Positions 37,370 through 46,531 of a stretch of DNA of 64,000 nt are shown one piece after another. The notes under the pieces are model-generated. The model saw nothing but the letters and a program-made list of their open reading frames with translations, did no database searches and had not been told where the DNA came from. Both the position numbers and the translations under genes were made by a program. Positions within the stretch are counted from its first letter, which is position 1. Each line of letters starts with the position of its first letter. Origin of the DNA: Pantoea sp. SOD02 (GTDB lineage: Bacteria; Pseudomonadota; Gammaproteobacteria; Enterobacterales; Enterobacteriaceae); the NCBI RefSeq assembly GCF_024707505.1, contig NZ_CP102605.1, positions 62,001 to 126,000 of the forward strand. The letters are read 5' to 3'.

Positions 37370-37964
37370 CGTTGCCTCCATTAACCATGACCACAGAAAA
37401 ACTGCGCCATCGCCCTAAAAGGTGAGAAGTATTAACGGGATGTTTTTGTTATCGATGAGCATAGACGCAGATGTCAAAAAAAGTAAAGGCAGATAGCTTG
37501 TAATATTTTTGATGAAATAAATAGCATTTAAATTCATGTCATTTCAAATGTAGAGATTTAAACACCGCAAATGCAGAATAAAATACTTGCGTAAAGCAAC
37601 CTCATTATTTGATTAAAAACGCCCAGCCTTATGAATTATCACACTATATTTTTATTATTCTCCGTGATCGGATTAGTCTGATGAGATAATTGCGTTCCGC
37701 CTCGCGACTTTTATTGCAAAATGAATGTGTTGAATATCCCTGTGCTACGTTTATAGCGTTCATTTTTCAAAATACTTTCAAATTCGTATAGATAATACGG
37801 CTGCTCCACTGCCGCTGAGCAGCGATTAATTACATATATTTCAATCTGAAACGGACCACTTCTCTAGCTGAGTAAGTCAGGTCTGATCTTTTCGTTCAAT
37901 GGCGACTTGTTAATCACGGGATATCACCGCCTTGATTTCCGAAACAGGATTTGAGGAGAAAGCG
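37370..37964. other. Divergent promoter region of module A, 595 bp
   Basis: AT-rich region between the small-protein gene (minus) and the ATPase (plus). A hairpin GCTGCTC/GAGCAGC with a 10-nt loop lies at 37800-37823, about 140 bp before the ATPase start, in its probable leader. No known riboswitch consensus was recognised. No obvious sequence is shared with the corresponding 240-bp region of module B (46292-46531). Confidence 0.5.
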
Positions 37965-40652
37965 ATGAATACTGCTAAACCGGAAAGTACCTATTACCAA
38001 CTTTCTGTCGATGAAACGCTGGCCAGTACGCAAAGTTCCAGCGAGGGAATCAGTAGTGCTGAAGCGGCGGCGCGCTTAACACAGTACGGGGAAAATGCCC
38101 TGCCACAGAAACCCGGCAAGCCGGTTTGGCTGCGTTTTCTCGCCCACTTTAACGATGTTCTCATCTATGTTCTGCTCGCCGCCGCGCTGCTGACTGCCGT
38201 AATGGGACACTGGGTCGATACGCTGGTGATCCTCGGCGTTGCGGTGGTGAATGCCCTGATTGGACACATTCAGGAGAGCAACGCGGAAAAATCCCTGCAA
38301 AGTATTCGCAATATGCTCTCCAGCGAAACGGTGGTGATCCGCGCGGGTAATCACGAAACGCTGCCGACCACCGCGCTGGTGCCGGGTGATGTGGTGGTGA
38401 TCCGCGCCGGCGACCGCATCCCGGCGGACTTGCGCGTGATTGAGGCGCATAACCTGCGCGTTGAAGAAGCGATTCTGACCGGCGAATCCACCGTGGTTGA
38501 GAAGGGCACGGACGCGTTGACCGGCGAGCTGCCGCTCGGCGACCGCACCAATCTGCTGTTCTCAGGCACCACCGTGAGTTCGGGCGGCGGTAAAGGGCTG
38601 GTGATCGCCACCGGCGGCGCCACGGAACTTGGCCACATCAACCAGATGATGTCCGATATCGAAAAGCATCGCACGCCGCTGTTGGTGCAGATGGATAAGC
38701 TCGGCAAGGCGATTTTCCTGATCATCCTGGCGATGATGGCCGCGCTGTTTGTCTTCAGTTTGCTGTTCCGCGACATGCCGGTTTCCGAGCTGATGCTGTC
38801 ACTGATCAGCCTCGCCGTGGCATCGGTTCCTGAAGGGTTACCGGCGATTATCTCGATCATTCTGTCGCTTGGCGTGCAAACCATGGCGAAGCAGCAGGCG
38901 ATCATCCGCAAACTGCCGACCGTGGAAACGCTGGGCGCGATGACGGTGATTTGCTCGGATAAAACCGGCACGCTAACCATGAATGAAATGACGGTGAAAG
39001 CGATTATCACCGCCGATCAAATTTACCGCGTTGATGGCGTCAGCTATGAACCGGTCGGCGCCATCCATAAAGCCGATGACGCGGTTCCGGTGAAAGTGGC
39101 GCAGGGTTCGATACTGGAGCGCTATCTGCGCACCATTGATCTGTGTAACGACAGCCAGCTGATCAAAGATGAAAGCGGTCTGTGGAAAATCACCGGCGGC
39201 CCGACCGAAGGCGCGCTCAAGGTGCTGGCCGCCAAAGGGCAATTACCCTCAGTGACCACCGAACTGCGCAATAAAATCCCCTTTGATTCGCAATACAAAT
39301 ACATGTCGACGCACTATCTGATCGGCGATGAAGAGTGCGTGTTACTGACCGGCGCGCCGGACGTGCTGTTCAGACATTGCCAGCAGCAGCAAACCGAAGC
39401 CGGGCTGCAACCGATCGATCTGGCGTGGTGGGAAGCCAAAATTGAAGAGTATGCGCGCGAGGGATTACGCATGGTGGCGGCGGCCTGGAAACCGGCCACG
39501 CCAGGGCAAAGTGAACTGACGCATCAGGATCTGCAGCAGGGCATGATATTGCTCGGCATCGCCGGGATGATGGATCCGCCGCGACCCGAAGCCATCACTG
39601 CGATTGGCGACTGTTTGCAAGCCGGCATTCGCGTCAAGATGATCACCGGCGACCATCCGCAAACCGCGATGAGTATTGGGCAGATGCTGGGGATCGGCAA
39701 CGCCAGCACCGCCATCACCGGACGCGAATTGGAGGTGATGGATGATCATCAACTCGGCGAGGCGGCGCAGGCCTACGACATCTTTGCCCGTACCAGCCCG
39801 GAAGATAAGTTCCGTTTGGTACAGGCGCTACAGAGCAAGAAAGAAGTGGTCGGGATGACCGGCGATGGCGTTAACGATGCGCCTGCGCTGAAGCAGGCGG
39901 ATGTCGGTATCGCCATGGGGATCAAAGGCACCGAAGTGACCAAAGAAGCGGCTGATATGGTGCTGACGGACGATAACTTCGCCACCATTGCCAGCGCGGT
40001 GCGTGAAGGGCGGCGAGTGTATGACAACCTGAAAAAGACCATTTTGTTCATCATGCCAACCAACCTCGCACAGGGCTTACTGATCATCATTGCCTTGCTG
40101 GCGGGTAACTTAATTCCGCTGACACCGGTATTGATTCTGTGGATGAACATGGCGACCTCCGCCACGCTCTCTTTCGGCCTGGCGTTTGAAGCGGGTGAAC
40201 CTAACATCATGCGTCGTCCACCGCGCGATCCCAAACTGCATGTGATGGATGGTTTCGCCATCTGGCGCGTGATTTTTGTTGGTTCGATGATCGCCATCAG
40301 CGCCTTCGTACTGGAAGCCTGGCTGCAACCGCGCGGCTATTCGCCGGAATTTATTCGTACGGTGTTATTACAAACGCTGGTGACAGCGCAATGGTTCTAT
40401 ATGCTGAACTGCCGTGTATCTGACGGTTTCTCACTCAGCAAAGGTTTGCTGATGAATAAAGGCATCTGGATTGTTAGCGGCGTGCTTCTGGTCCTGCAAT
40501 TGCTGATTATTTACGCGCCCTTTATGCAACTGCTGTTTGGTACCACCGCGCTACCGTTACGTTACTGGATTATTACTCTGATCATTGGCTTCGTGATGTT
40601 TTTAATTGTCGAAATCGAAAAACCATTAACGCGGAGATTCAGAATCAATTAA
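37965..40652 (+). CDS. P2-like cation-transporting P-type ATPase (module A)
   Basis: 895 residues from ATG 37965, chosen over an in-frame ATG at 37932 because GAGGAG lies 6 bp upstream of it. Order: N-terminal cation ATPase domain, A domain LTGES, M4 with P-E-G-L-P (about 288), phosphorylation motif CSDKTGTLT (Asp332), N domain, TGDGVNDAPAL hinge, M5-M10. It resembles SERCA/PacL pumps. M5 reads IMPTNLAQGLLI and M6 reads LWMNMATSATLSFG. Against SERCA this keeps Asn768, Asn796 and Thr799 but changes Glu771 to Gln and Asp800 to Ser, so a Ca2+ site I of the usual kind is missing. Transported ion unknown. Divergent from the RND operon; strong terminator downstream. Confidence 0.93.
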   Translation: MNTAKPESTYYQLSVDETLASTQSSSEGISSAEAAARLTQYGENALPQKPGKPVWLRFLAHFNDVLIYVLLAAALLTAVMGHWVDTLVILGVAVVNALIGHIQESNAEKSLQSIRNMLSSETVVIRAGNHETLPTTALVPGDVVVIRAGDRIPADLRVIEAHNLRVEEAILTGESTVVEKGTDALTGELPLGDRTNLLFSGTTVSSGGGKGLVIATGGATELGHINQMMSDIEKHRTPLLVQMDKLGKAIFLIILAMMAALFVFSLLFRDMPVSELMLSLISLAVASVPEGLPAIISIILSLGVQTMAKQQAIIRKLPTVETLGAMTVICSDKTGTLTMNEMTVKAIITADQIYRVDGVSYEPVGAIHKADDAVPVKVAQGSILERYLRTIDLCNDSQLIKDESGLWKITGGPTEGALKVLAAKGQLPSVTTELRNKIPFDSQYKYMSTHYLIGDEECVLLTGAPDVLFRHCQQQQTEAGLQPIDLAWWEAKIEEYAREGLRMVAAAWKPATPGQSELTHQDLQQGMILLGIAGMMDPPRPEAITAIGDCLQAGIRVKMITGDHPQTAMSIGQMLGIGNASTAITGRELEVMDDHQLGEAAQAYDIFARTSPEDKFRLVQALQSKKEVVGMTGDGVNDAPALKQADVGIAMGIKGTEVTKEAADMVLTDDNFATIASAVREGRRVYDNLKKTILFIMPTNLAQGLLIIIALLAGNLIPLTPVLILWMNMATSATLSFGLAFEAGEPNIMRRPPRDPKLHVMDGFAIWRVIFVGSMIAISAFVLEAWLQPRGYSPEFIRTVLLQTLVTAQWFYMLNCRVSDGFSLSKGLLMNKGIWIVSGVLLVLQLLIIYAPFMQLLFGTTALPLRYWIITLIIGFVMFLIVEIEKPLTRRFRIN

Positions 40653-40662
40653 TAGCGCGTGA

Positions 40663-40698
40663 CATTCAGGCCTGAGTAATCGCGGCCTGAATGTTTTT
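40663..40698 (+). terminator. Terminator of the module A ATPase gene
   Basis: Perfect 10-bp arms CATTCAGGCC and GGCCTGAATG with an 11-nt loop, followed by TTTTTCG. It starts 11 bases after the stop. Confidence 0.93.
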
Positions 40699-40774
40699 CG
40701 TCACTTGACCTCAAACAAGGCCCAGCGCACAGGTTTTTCTCTATAATACATTTTGTATAGGATGAAGGATCTTA

Positions 40775-41818
40775 ATGATGGGATTGAACGAGTTTCCTTT
40801 ATGGTCAAGACTTTTGCGCGTACTGTTAATTCTCGCCACGCTGACCATAATTCTCACCGGTATTTATCTGGCATCAGCATTAATTAATCAGGTGATGCTG
40901 TCGCTGTTTCTGGCGATAATGCTCGACCCATTAATCAGTCGGCTGGAAAGAAAACGCGTGCCGCGTTTACTGTCATCCCTGCTGGTGATTGTGCTGCTGT
41001 TACTGGTGATTGTGTTCACCATTATCAAACTCACGGTATTAACCCCCGATTTAATCCAGCTGAGCCGCCAGGCACCGCAGCTACTGGCCGAACGCTTCGA
41101 GCCGGTGACGCAGACGTTTAGTCATCTGGGCATTGTGTTGACGCCCAACGATATGCTGGCGTTTGTGGATGCAGGTGCGGTGGTGCGTTTTGTCACTGGT
41201 TTCCTCACGCAAATTCCGAGCATTCTTTCCTGGTGGCTGATGGTGTTTCTGATGCTATTTTTCATGCTGTATGAAATGAAAAATTTGAAAACCTTGTTAC
41301 GCAAACAGGCCGAAGGGAAATATCAGCGCTATTACTTGGCGCTTGAAGAGGGCGTGCAAAGCGTTATCGTTTATGCTCAGGTAAAAACCCTGACCAGTAT
41401 TGTCGGCGGCATTATTGTCTGGGCAGGCGCACATCTTCTTGGCCTGAAGTTCGCCTTTTTCTGGGGCGTGTTGATGTTTGTTTTCAACTATATTCCGGTG
41501 CTGGGTTCATTTATGGCGGCCATCCCGCCGGTGCTGCAAAGTTATATGCTGTACGATATCCAAACCGCATTGGTGGTCGCGCTGTTCTTTGTGGCACTGA
41601 ATTTAATCCTGAGTTCAGTGATTGAACCGTTATTATTGGGCAAGCGATTAAATATGGCGCTCACCACCCAGCTGCTGGCGTTTCTTATCTGGCAATCGCT
41701 GTTGGGCATCATTGGCGCGATTTTGGCGATTCCGCTGACGTTTATGTTGAAAAAGATATTGCTGGCGAGCGCTGGGAATGAAACGCAGGGAGAGCATTTT
41801 TCAAAAAGGTCGCCATAA
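40775..41818 (+). CDS. AI-2E/PerM-family membrane protein
   Basis: 347 residues with about 7-8 TM segments and the central amphipathic region typical of the family (EEGVQSVIVYAQVKTLTSIVGG, FVFNYIPVLGSFMAAIPPVL, SSVIEPLLLGKRLNM). Members include TqsA and PerM, and some act as Na+ or Li+ antiporters; the substrate here is unknown. AAGGATCTTA precedes ATG-ATG. The coding region runs into a REP: the last residues R-S-P and the TAA stop (41816-41818) are encoded by it, so the original C-terminus may have been changed. It stands between the two RND/ATPase modules, separated by a terminator. Confidence 0.88.
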   Translation: MMGLNEFPLWSRLLRVLLILATLTIILTGIYLASALINQVMLSLFLAIMLDPLISRLERKRVPRLLSSLLVIVLLLLVIVFTIIKLTVLTPDLIQLSRQAPQLLAERFEPVTQTFSHLGIVLTPNDMLAFVDAGAVVRFVTGFLTQIPSILSWWLMVFLMLFFMLYEMKNLKTLLRKQAEGKYQRYYLALEEGVQSVIVYAQVKTLTSIVGGIIVWAGAHLLGLKFAFFWGVLMFVFNYIPVLGSFMAAIPPVLQSYMLYDIQTALVVALFFVALNLILSSVIEPLLLGKRLNMALTTQLLAFLIWQSLLGIIGAILAIPLTFMLKKILLASAGNETQGEHFSKRSP

Positions 41819-41874
41819 ATGGCGACCCTACGAACACAGATCTCGCTTTTGTAGGGTCGCCATTTATGGCGACC
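41808..41874. repeat. REP pair (BIME), head-to-head; supplies the stop of the PerM-family gene
   Basis: Minus-oriented copy 41808-41832 and plus-oriented copy 41851-41874, both CGCCAT type (arms GGTCGCCAT/ATGGCGACC). The TAA of the upstream gene lies in the first copy. The second copy ends 17 bp from the stop of the module B permease. Confidence 0.92.
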
Positions 41875-41891
41875 TCAACACCCCCAAAGCA

Positions 41892-44800
41892 TCAAACCCT
41901 CTTACCCGTATAAAAACTCTGATACAGCACCGGCAACACCAGCAGCGTCAGCACCGTAGCGAATCCTAAACCGAAAATGATCACCACCGCCATGCTCTGG
42001 AAAAACACATCGCGCAGCAGCGGGAGCAGGCCGAGCACGGTGGTGAAGGCGGTGAGCAGAATCGGGCGCAGACGCGAGGTTGCGGCATCGAGAATCGCTT
42101 GCTGCAACGGCTGATGCCGCGCCAGCTGGCGCGTTTCCTCAACCAGCACGATACCGTTACGAATCAACATCCCCGACAAACTCAGCAAACCAATCAACGC
42201 CATAAAACCAAACGGAATGCCGGTGAGCAGGAAACCGCAGGTGACGCCAATCAGTGCCAGCGGCACGGTGATCCAAATGGCCAGCGCATCACGCAGCGAA
42301 TTAAACATCAGCACGGTAATCACAAACATCGCGAGGAAACCTAACGGCAGCGATCCGAGCAGGCCGCTCTGGGCATCACGGGAACTCTCCAGCTCGCCGC
42401 CCCATTCCAGATGGTATCCGGCGGGCAAGTTCAGTTTCTCGATGGCCGGCTGCACGCGCGCCACAATCTCTGCAGCGGTGCGACCGCTGGCCGGATCGGG
42501 ATCGGTCTGTACCGTTAATACGCGCATGCGATCGCGACGCATAATCAGCGGATCTTCCCATTCCAGCTGGAAATCACTTACCAGATTGGCCAGCGGCACA
42601 TAGCGCTGCTGCGCCTGACTCCACACCTGAACATTGCCAAGATGATCGATATTCTGCCGCTCCTGCTCGGCGGTTTGCAGCATGATCGGCATCAACTGCG
42701 AGCCTTCGCGCAGCAAACCGACGCTATCGCCACTGAAGTTAATACGCAGCGCCCGGTCGATATCGCGCTTGTCCACGCCCAGCTCCTGACCGCGCAGCGG
42801 CGAATACTGCGGACGGATCACTTTACTGCGCGCCTGCCAGTCATTACGCGGCGGAAACGCGCTGCCTTCGGCGAGGAAAATGTCATCTATCTGGCTGGCA
42901 ATCTGCCGCAGCATAATGGGATCGGGGCCGGTTACGCGCAACGCAATCGCGCTGTCGCTGGCACTGCCGAAATTGATGCGTTTGATGCGCTCCGTCACCT
43001 GCGGGAAGCGCTCGCGGATGTGCTGCTCAGTCTGCTGCGCCAGCGATTCCAGCTGCTTCGCGTCCTGCACGCGCACCATAATCTGCCCGTAATTACTGTA
43101 CTGACGTGTCGCATCGTAGGTCAGCGTAAACCGCATCGCGCCCTGACCGATGGTGGTCACGGTACTGGTGACGCCCGGCTGCTGGTTGATCCAACCTTCA
43201 ATCTCGCGCGCGGTTTGCGCGGTGTAATTAATATCGGTGCCATAAGGCAGCCACAGATCGGTGAAGAAAATCGGCGTATTGGAGGCAGGGAAGAAGTTCT
43301 GCTTCACGAAGCCGAAGCCATAGATCGAGGTTGCCAGACACGCGGCCATCAGCACCAACGTGGTAATGCGGAAGCGCAACAGCGTGGTAAGCACGCGACG
43401 ATACAGGCGGAACACCACGCCCTGATACGGCTGCGCGGTTTCTTTGCTGACAACCTGCCGACCATCCATCCACTGCACGAATACCGGCGTCAGCGTCAGC
43501 GCGGTGATCCAACTCAGCAGCAGAGAAATCAGCAGCACCTGGAACAGCGATTTACAGTATTCGCCGGTGGAGTCCTGCGATAAACCAATCGGCGCGAATG
43601 CGATGATGGCGATCACCGTAGCGCCGAGCAGCGGCAGCGCGCTGCGTTTCACCATCTGCATCATCGCCTGTTGCAACGGTTTGCCGCGCTGGCGATCCAC
43701 CTTGATGCCTTCCACCACCACGATGGCGTTATCCACCAGCATGCTAAGAGAGATAATCAGCGCACCCAGCGACACGCGCTGCAGCTCAAGCTTAAACAGG
43801 TACATGATCAGCAGCGTGCCCAGCACATTGAGCGCCAGCGAGGCGGCAATCACCATGCCGCTGCGTACGCCCATAAACAGCAGCAGCGTGCCCACCACAA
43901 TCGCTAACGCCATCAGGAAGTTATTGATGAAGCCATCCACCGACTGCTTCACTTCCTGCGCCTGGTTATAAAACACGTTCAGATCGATGCCGAGCGGTTT
44001 GGCCTGCTGATGCTGCTGAATTTTTGCGCTTAACGCATCGCCAACGTCGATGACGTTGACGCCAGGCGCAAAGGAAACGCCCATCGCCAGCGCGGCGTTG
44101 CCGTTCGCGTGATAGAGATTGCCCGGCTGATCGGTAACGCCATAGCTGAGCGTGGCGATATCGCGCAGCAACACTTGCTGGCTGCTGCCGGGCGCAGAGA
44201 TCGGCAGCGCGCCGATCTCGTCCAGCGACTGAAATTCGCCGGTGGGATGGAAGCGGATGGCTTCATTACCGAGGCGAATCTGGCCCGCATCGGAAACAGC
44301 ATTGACGCTGTTGAGCAAGGCGGCCACGCGCTGCGGCGTCACACCCAGCGCCGCCATCTTCTGGCTGGAGAGCGTGATATTCACCTGCTCCTGCTCGATA
44401 CCGGCAATTGCCACTTTCGCCACGCCAGGCACCAGATTCAGCTCACGCCGCAGCTGATCGGCGTAAGTCCGCAGCTCGCTGTTGGTGAAGTGCTCGCCCG
44501 ACAGGGTAAAGAAGTAACCGTACACATCACCGAAGTCGTCATTCACCAGCGGTGTGCTGACGCCGGGAGGAAACTGGCGCGTGGCATCGTCAACGCGGCG
44601 ACGCAGTTCATCCCATACCTGCGGCAAATCGTCGGCGCGATAGTGGCTGTGAATCGTAACGGTGATTTGCGACAAACCGTTGCTGGAGATCGAACTAACG
44701 TTGTCGAGCGATGGCAAACGCTGCAAGGCGTTCTCCAGCGGCAGCGTGACTTCCTCTTCCACCTGCTGCGCCGACGCGCCGGGATAGTGCGTCACGATCA

Positions 44801-44936
44801 CCGCCGATTTAATGGTGAAAAGCGGATCTTCCAGACGACCAATATTGAGCAGTGCAAAAATGCCGCCCACGCCGAGCAGCAGGATCACCAGCCAGCTGCG
44901 AATCGGGTATTTGAGAAACTGTTCCAGCAGGCGCAT
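41892..44936 (-). CDS. RND-family efflux permease (module B)
   Basis: 1014 residues from ATG 44936, which overlaps the adaptor TGA by one base; an upstream in-frame ATG at 44960 lies inside the adaptor gene. It is clearly a paralogue of the permease at 33057-36119 (shared stretches such as LLGVGGIFALLNIGRLEDP and VEEEVTLPLENALQ). It has the same relay-site changes: TM4 MLVDNAIVVVEG near residue 403 and TM10 LIRNGIVLVEE near 929. It should pump organic compounds across the envelope with the adaptor upstream. Differences in the porter domains suggest a different substrate range from module A. Confidence 0.93.
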   Translation of the reverse strand: MRLLEQFLKYPIRSWLVILLLGVGGIFALLNIGRLEDPLFTIKSAVIVTHYPGASAQQVEEEVTLPLENALQRLPSLDNVSSISSNGLSQITVTIHSHYRADDLPQVWDELRRRVDDATRQFPPGVSTPLVNDDFGDVYGYFFTLSGEHFTNSELRTYADQLRRELNLVPGVAKVAIAGIEQEQVNITLSSQKMAALGVTPQRVAALLNSVNAVSDAGQIRLGNEAIRFHPTGEFQSLDEIGALPISAPGSSQQVLLRDIATLSYGVTDQPGNLYHANGNAALAMGVSFAPGVNVIDVGDALSAKIQQHQQAKPLGIDLNVFYNQAQEVKQSVDGFINNFLMALAIVVGTLLLFMGVRSGMVIAASLALNVLGTLLIMYLFKLELQRVSLGALIISLSMLVDNAIVVVEGIKVDRQRGKPLQQAMMQMVKRSALPLLGATVIAIIAFAPIGLSQDSTGEYCKSLFQVLLISLLLSWITALTLTPVFVQWMDGRQVVSKETAQPYQGVVFRLYRRVLTTLLRFRITTLVLMAACLATSIYGFGFVKQNFFPASNTPIFFTDLWLPYGTDINYTAQTAREIEGWINQQPGVTSTVTTIGQGAMRFTLTYDATRQYSNYGQIMVRVQDAKQLESLAQQTEQHIRERFPQVTERIKRINFGSASDSAIALRVTGPDPIMLRQIASQIDDIFLAEGSAFPPRNDWQARSKVIRPQYSPLRGQELGVDKRDIDRALRINFSGDSVGLLREGSQLMPIMLQTAEQERQNIDHLGNVQVWSQAQQRYVPLANLVSDFQLEWEDPLIMRRDRMRVLTVQTDPDPASGRTAAEIVARVQPAIEKLNLPAGYHLEWGGELESSRDAQSGLLGSLPLGFLAMFVITVLMFNSLRDALAIWITVPLALIGVTCGFLLTGIPFGFMALIGLLSLSGMLIRNGIVLVEETRQLARHQPLQQAILDAATSRLRPILLTAFTTVLGLLPLLRDVFFQSMAVVIIFGLGFATVLTLLVLPVLYQSFYTGKRV

Positions 44937-46024
44937 CACAGACCTCGCTCGCGTGTCCACAGGCGCACCGCCTGGCCATCACGCAGATCGCTGACGCCCG
45001 CCACCACAATGCGATCGCCCACTTTCAAACCGGAGAGAATTTCGATGCCCTGCGCATTGAGTTTTCCCACCACTACCGGTTGCTGCTGGACGTTAAGCGC
45101 ATCGCCTTCACCGCTCACCAGCCACACGTAAGGCTGATTCGGCAGGCTATGATCCGGGTTAAACACCGCGTTGGCCGGCACGCGCAGCAGCGGCGTGCCA
45201 TCGGAAGTGGGCAGGTTATGCATCTGCACTTTCACCGTGCCGCTCAAGCCGCTGACCTGCGGTAAATCCGTCGGGCGCGGCATGGTCAGCACCACTTGCC
45301 AGGTTAGCGTGGCGGCATCAGCTTCTGCGCGATGCTCTTTATATGCTGCGCGAAACGTCCGGCCCGGCAGCGCATTCAGGCTGATCTCTGGCTGATAACT
45401 CAGGTTCTGCACGTCGAGGCTGGTGAACAGGTTTTCCGGCACGCTGAAAATCACATCCAGCACATCGTTGCGGCTGATCACCGCCACCGTTTGTCCGGCG
45501 GCGACCACCTGATGATTTTGGGATGCTACGCTGGTGACGATGCCATCAAAGGGTGCACGCAAGGTGTGATAATCCAGCTCCTCTTTGGCGATGTTGAGCG
45601 CCACGGCAGCGGAGTCGCGGTTCGCCTTTTGCACATCCATATTTGCCTGCGAAACCGCACTGCGCGTGGCCAGCGCGCTAAAGCGTTGATACTGGCGATC
45701 TGCCAGCAGGAATCTGTTTTGCTGATCGTTGACCCGCAATTGCGCATCGGTATCGATCAGTCGGCCAATCACCTCGCCAGCCTTAACATGGCTGCCTTCA
45801 CGCACCTGCAACTGCGCCAGTCGCCCGGTACGCTTAAAGGCCAGTTCGGTGTAATCGCCCGCTGAAATACGCGCCGGAAATACCCTGACTTTTTCTGTGG
45901 TATTTTCCGTCAGCGTTAGCGCTTTAATTACGCGCGGTGCGCTGATTTCGTCACCGCTTTTATTGTCACAACCGATCAAAACTAAACAAATTAGAAGTGC
46001 GCCCAGCACTGGCCAATTATTCAT
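44936..46024 (-). CDS. RND periplasmic adaptor lipoprotein (module B)
   Basis: 362 residues, membrane-fusion protein with lipobox L-I-G-C (Cys19). FPARISAGDYTELAFKRTGRLAQLQVREGSHVKAGEVIGRL forms the first lipoyl half, followed by a helical hairpin and LRAPFDGIVTSVASQNHQVVAAGQTVAV. It ends with VVAGVSDLRDGQAVRLWTRERGL, the same last residues as the module A adaptor (RIWTRERGL). The preceding small-protein gene is 147 bp upstream on the same strand; a hairpin (46083-46110) lies in that gap and could modulate read-through. Confidence 0.93.
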   Translation of the reverse strand: MNNWPVLGALLICLVLIGCDNKSGDEISAPRVIKALTLTENTTEKVRVFPARISAGDYTELAFKRTGRLAQLQVREGSHVKAGEVIGRLIDTDAQLRVNDQQNRFLLADRQYQRFSALATRSAVSQANMDVQKANRDSAAVALNIAKEELDYHTLRAPFDGIVTSVASQNHQVVAAGQTVAVISRNDVLDVIFSVPENLFTSLDVQNLSYQPEISLNALPGRTFRAAYKEHRAEADAATLTWQVVLTMPRPTDLPQVSGLSGTVKVQMHNLPTSDGTPLLRVPANAVFNPDHSLPNQPYVWLVSGEGDALNVQQQPVVVGKLNAQGIEILSGLKVGDRIVVAGVSDLRDGQAVRLWTRERGL

Positions 46025-46171
46025 GCCCTAGCCTCAATAAGAGAGAAAGGGCGGGAATATGCCATTGTCTGAAGGAGGGAATAATGACCCTCAGCAAAAT
46101 AAGGGCCATTAGAGGAAATGAATTTTGTGTGTTTAACCTTGGTTTAATTTAGCTGTGTTTAGCGAAATCAA

Positions 46172-46291
46172 TTATGCCACCATGCGCGAAACCACATGGT
46201 AAGAGAGTAAGCCGATGGCGGTAGCTGATGATACTGCAATGATAATAAAGGAAATAATCATCGGTATTGTCAGGTTGTGTATTTTATTCAT
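46172..46291 (-). CDS. Small single-TM protein leading RND module B (39 aa)
   Basis: 39 residues starting MNKIHNLTIPMIISF, with one hydrophobic helix and the end GLLSYHVVSRMVA. AGGGAG lies 8 bp before the ATG. It is the paralogue of the 36-residue protein at 37259-37369: the G-L-x-S/T-Y-x-V-V-S core at the C-terminal end of the helix is shared, and both stand upstream of an adaptor gene and divergent from a P-type ATPase gene. Such short frames are easily missed in routine annotation. Function unknown; accessory subunit of the RND pump or of the ATPase is the leading idea. Confidence 0.82.
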   Translation of the reverse strand: MNKIHNLTIPMIISFIIIAVSSATAIGLLSYHVVSRMVA

Positions 46292-46531
46292 AATAATTCT
46301 CCCTATGAATAATAGATTCCGAGATGAAACTAAAATTAATATGCGTTACGCACTCGTTCTATTTGCGTTTAAATAATAACGCTACGCAATCAGTGCTATC
46401 GCTATTAGCATCACACTTCTGAATCGGTAAAAACATGACCACGGTCAGTATGCTTCGGGAAAATATAATTAAAATGTGTTTTTTATTTTCGCACTCTTTT
46501 TTATTTTCAATTCAATAGCACGGGGTTAATT

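Noticed and set aside
37631..37681. Tiny hydrophobic frame of 16 codons (MNYHTIFLLFSVIGLV) between the module A genes
   Set aside because: No ribosome site, no counterpart in module B and too short to support.
41892..44936. CusA-type heavy-metal RND pump
   Set aside because: The methionine relay and TM4 pattern of CusA are absent and the adaptor lacks CusB-type metal motifs; a drug or lipid-type branch fits better.
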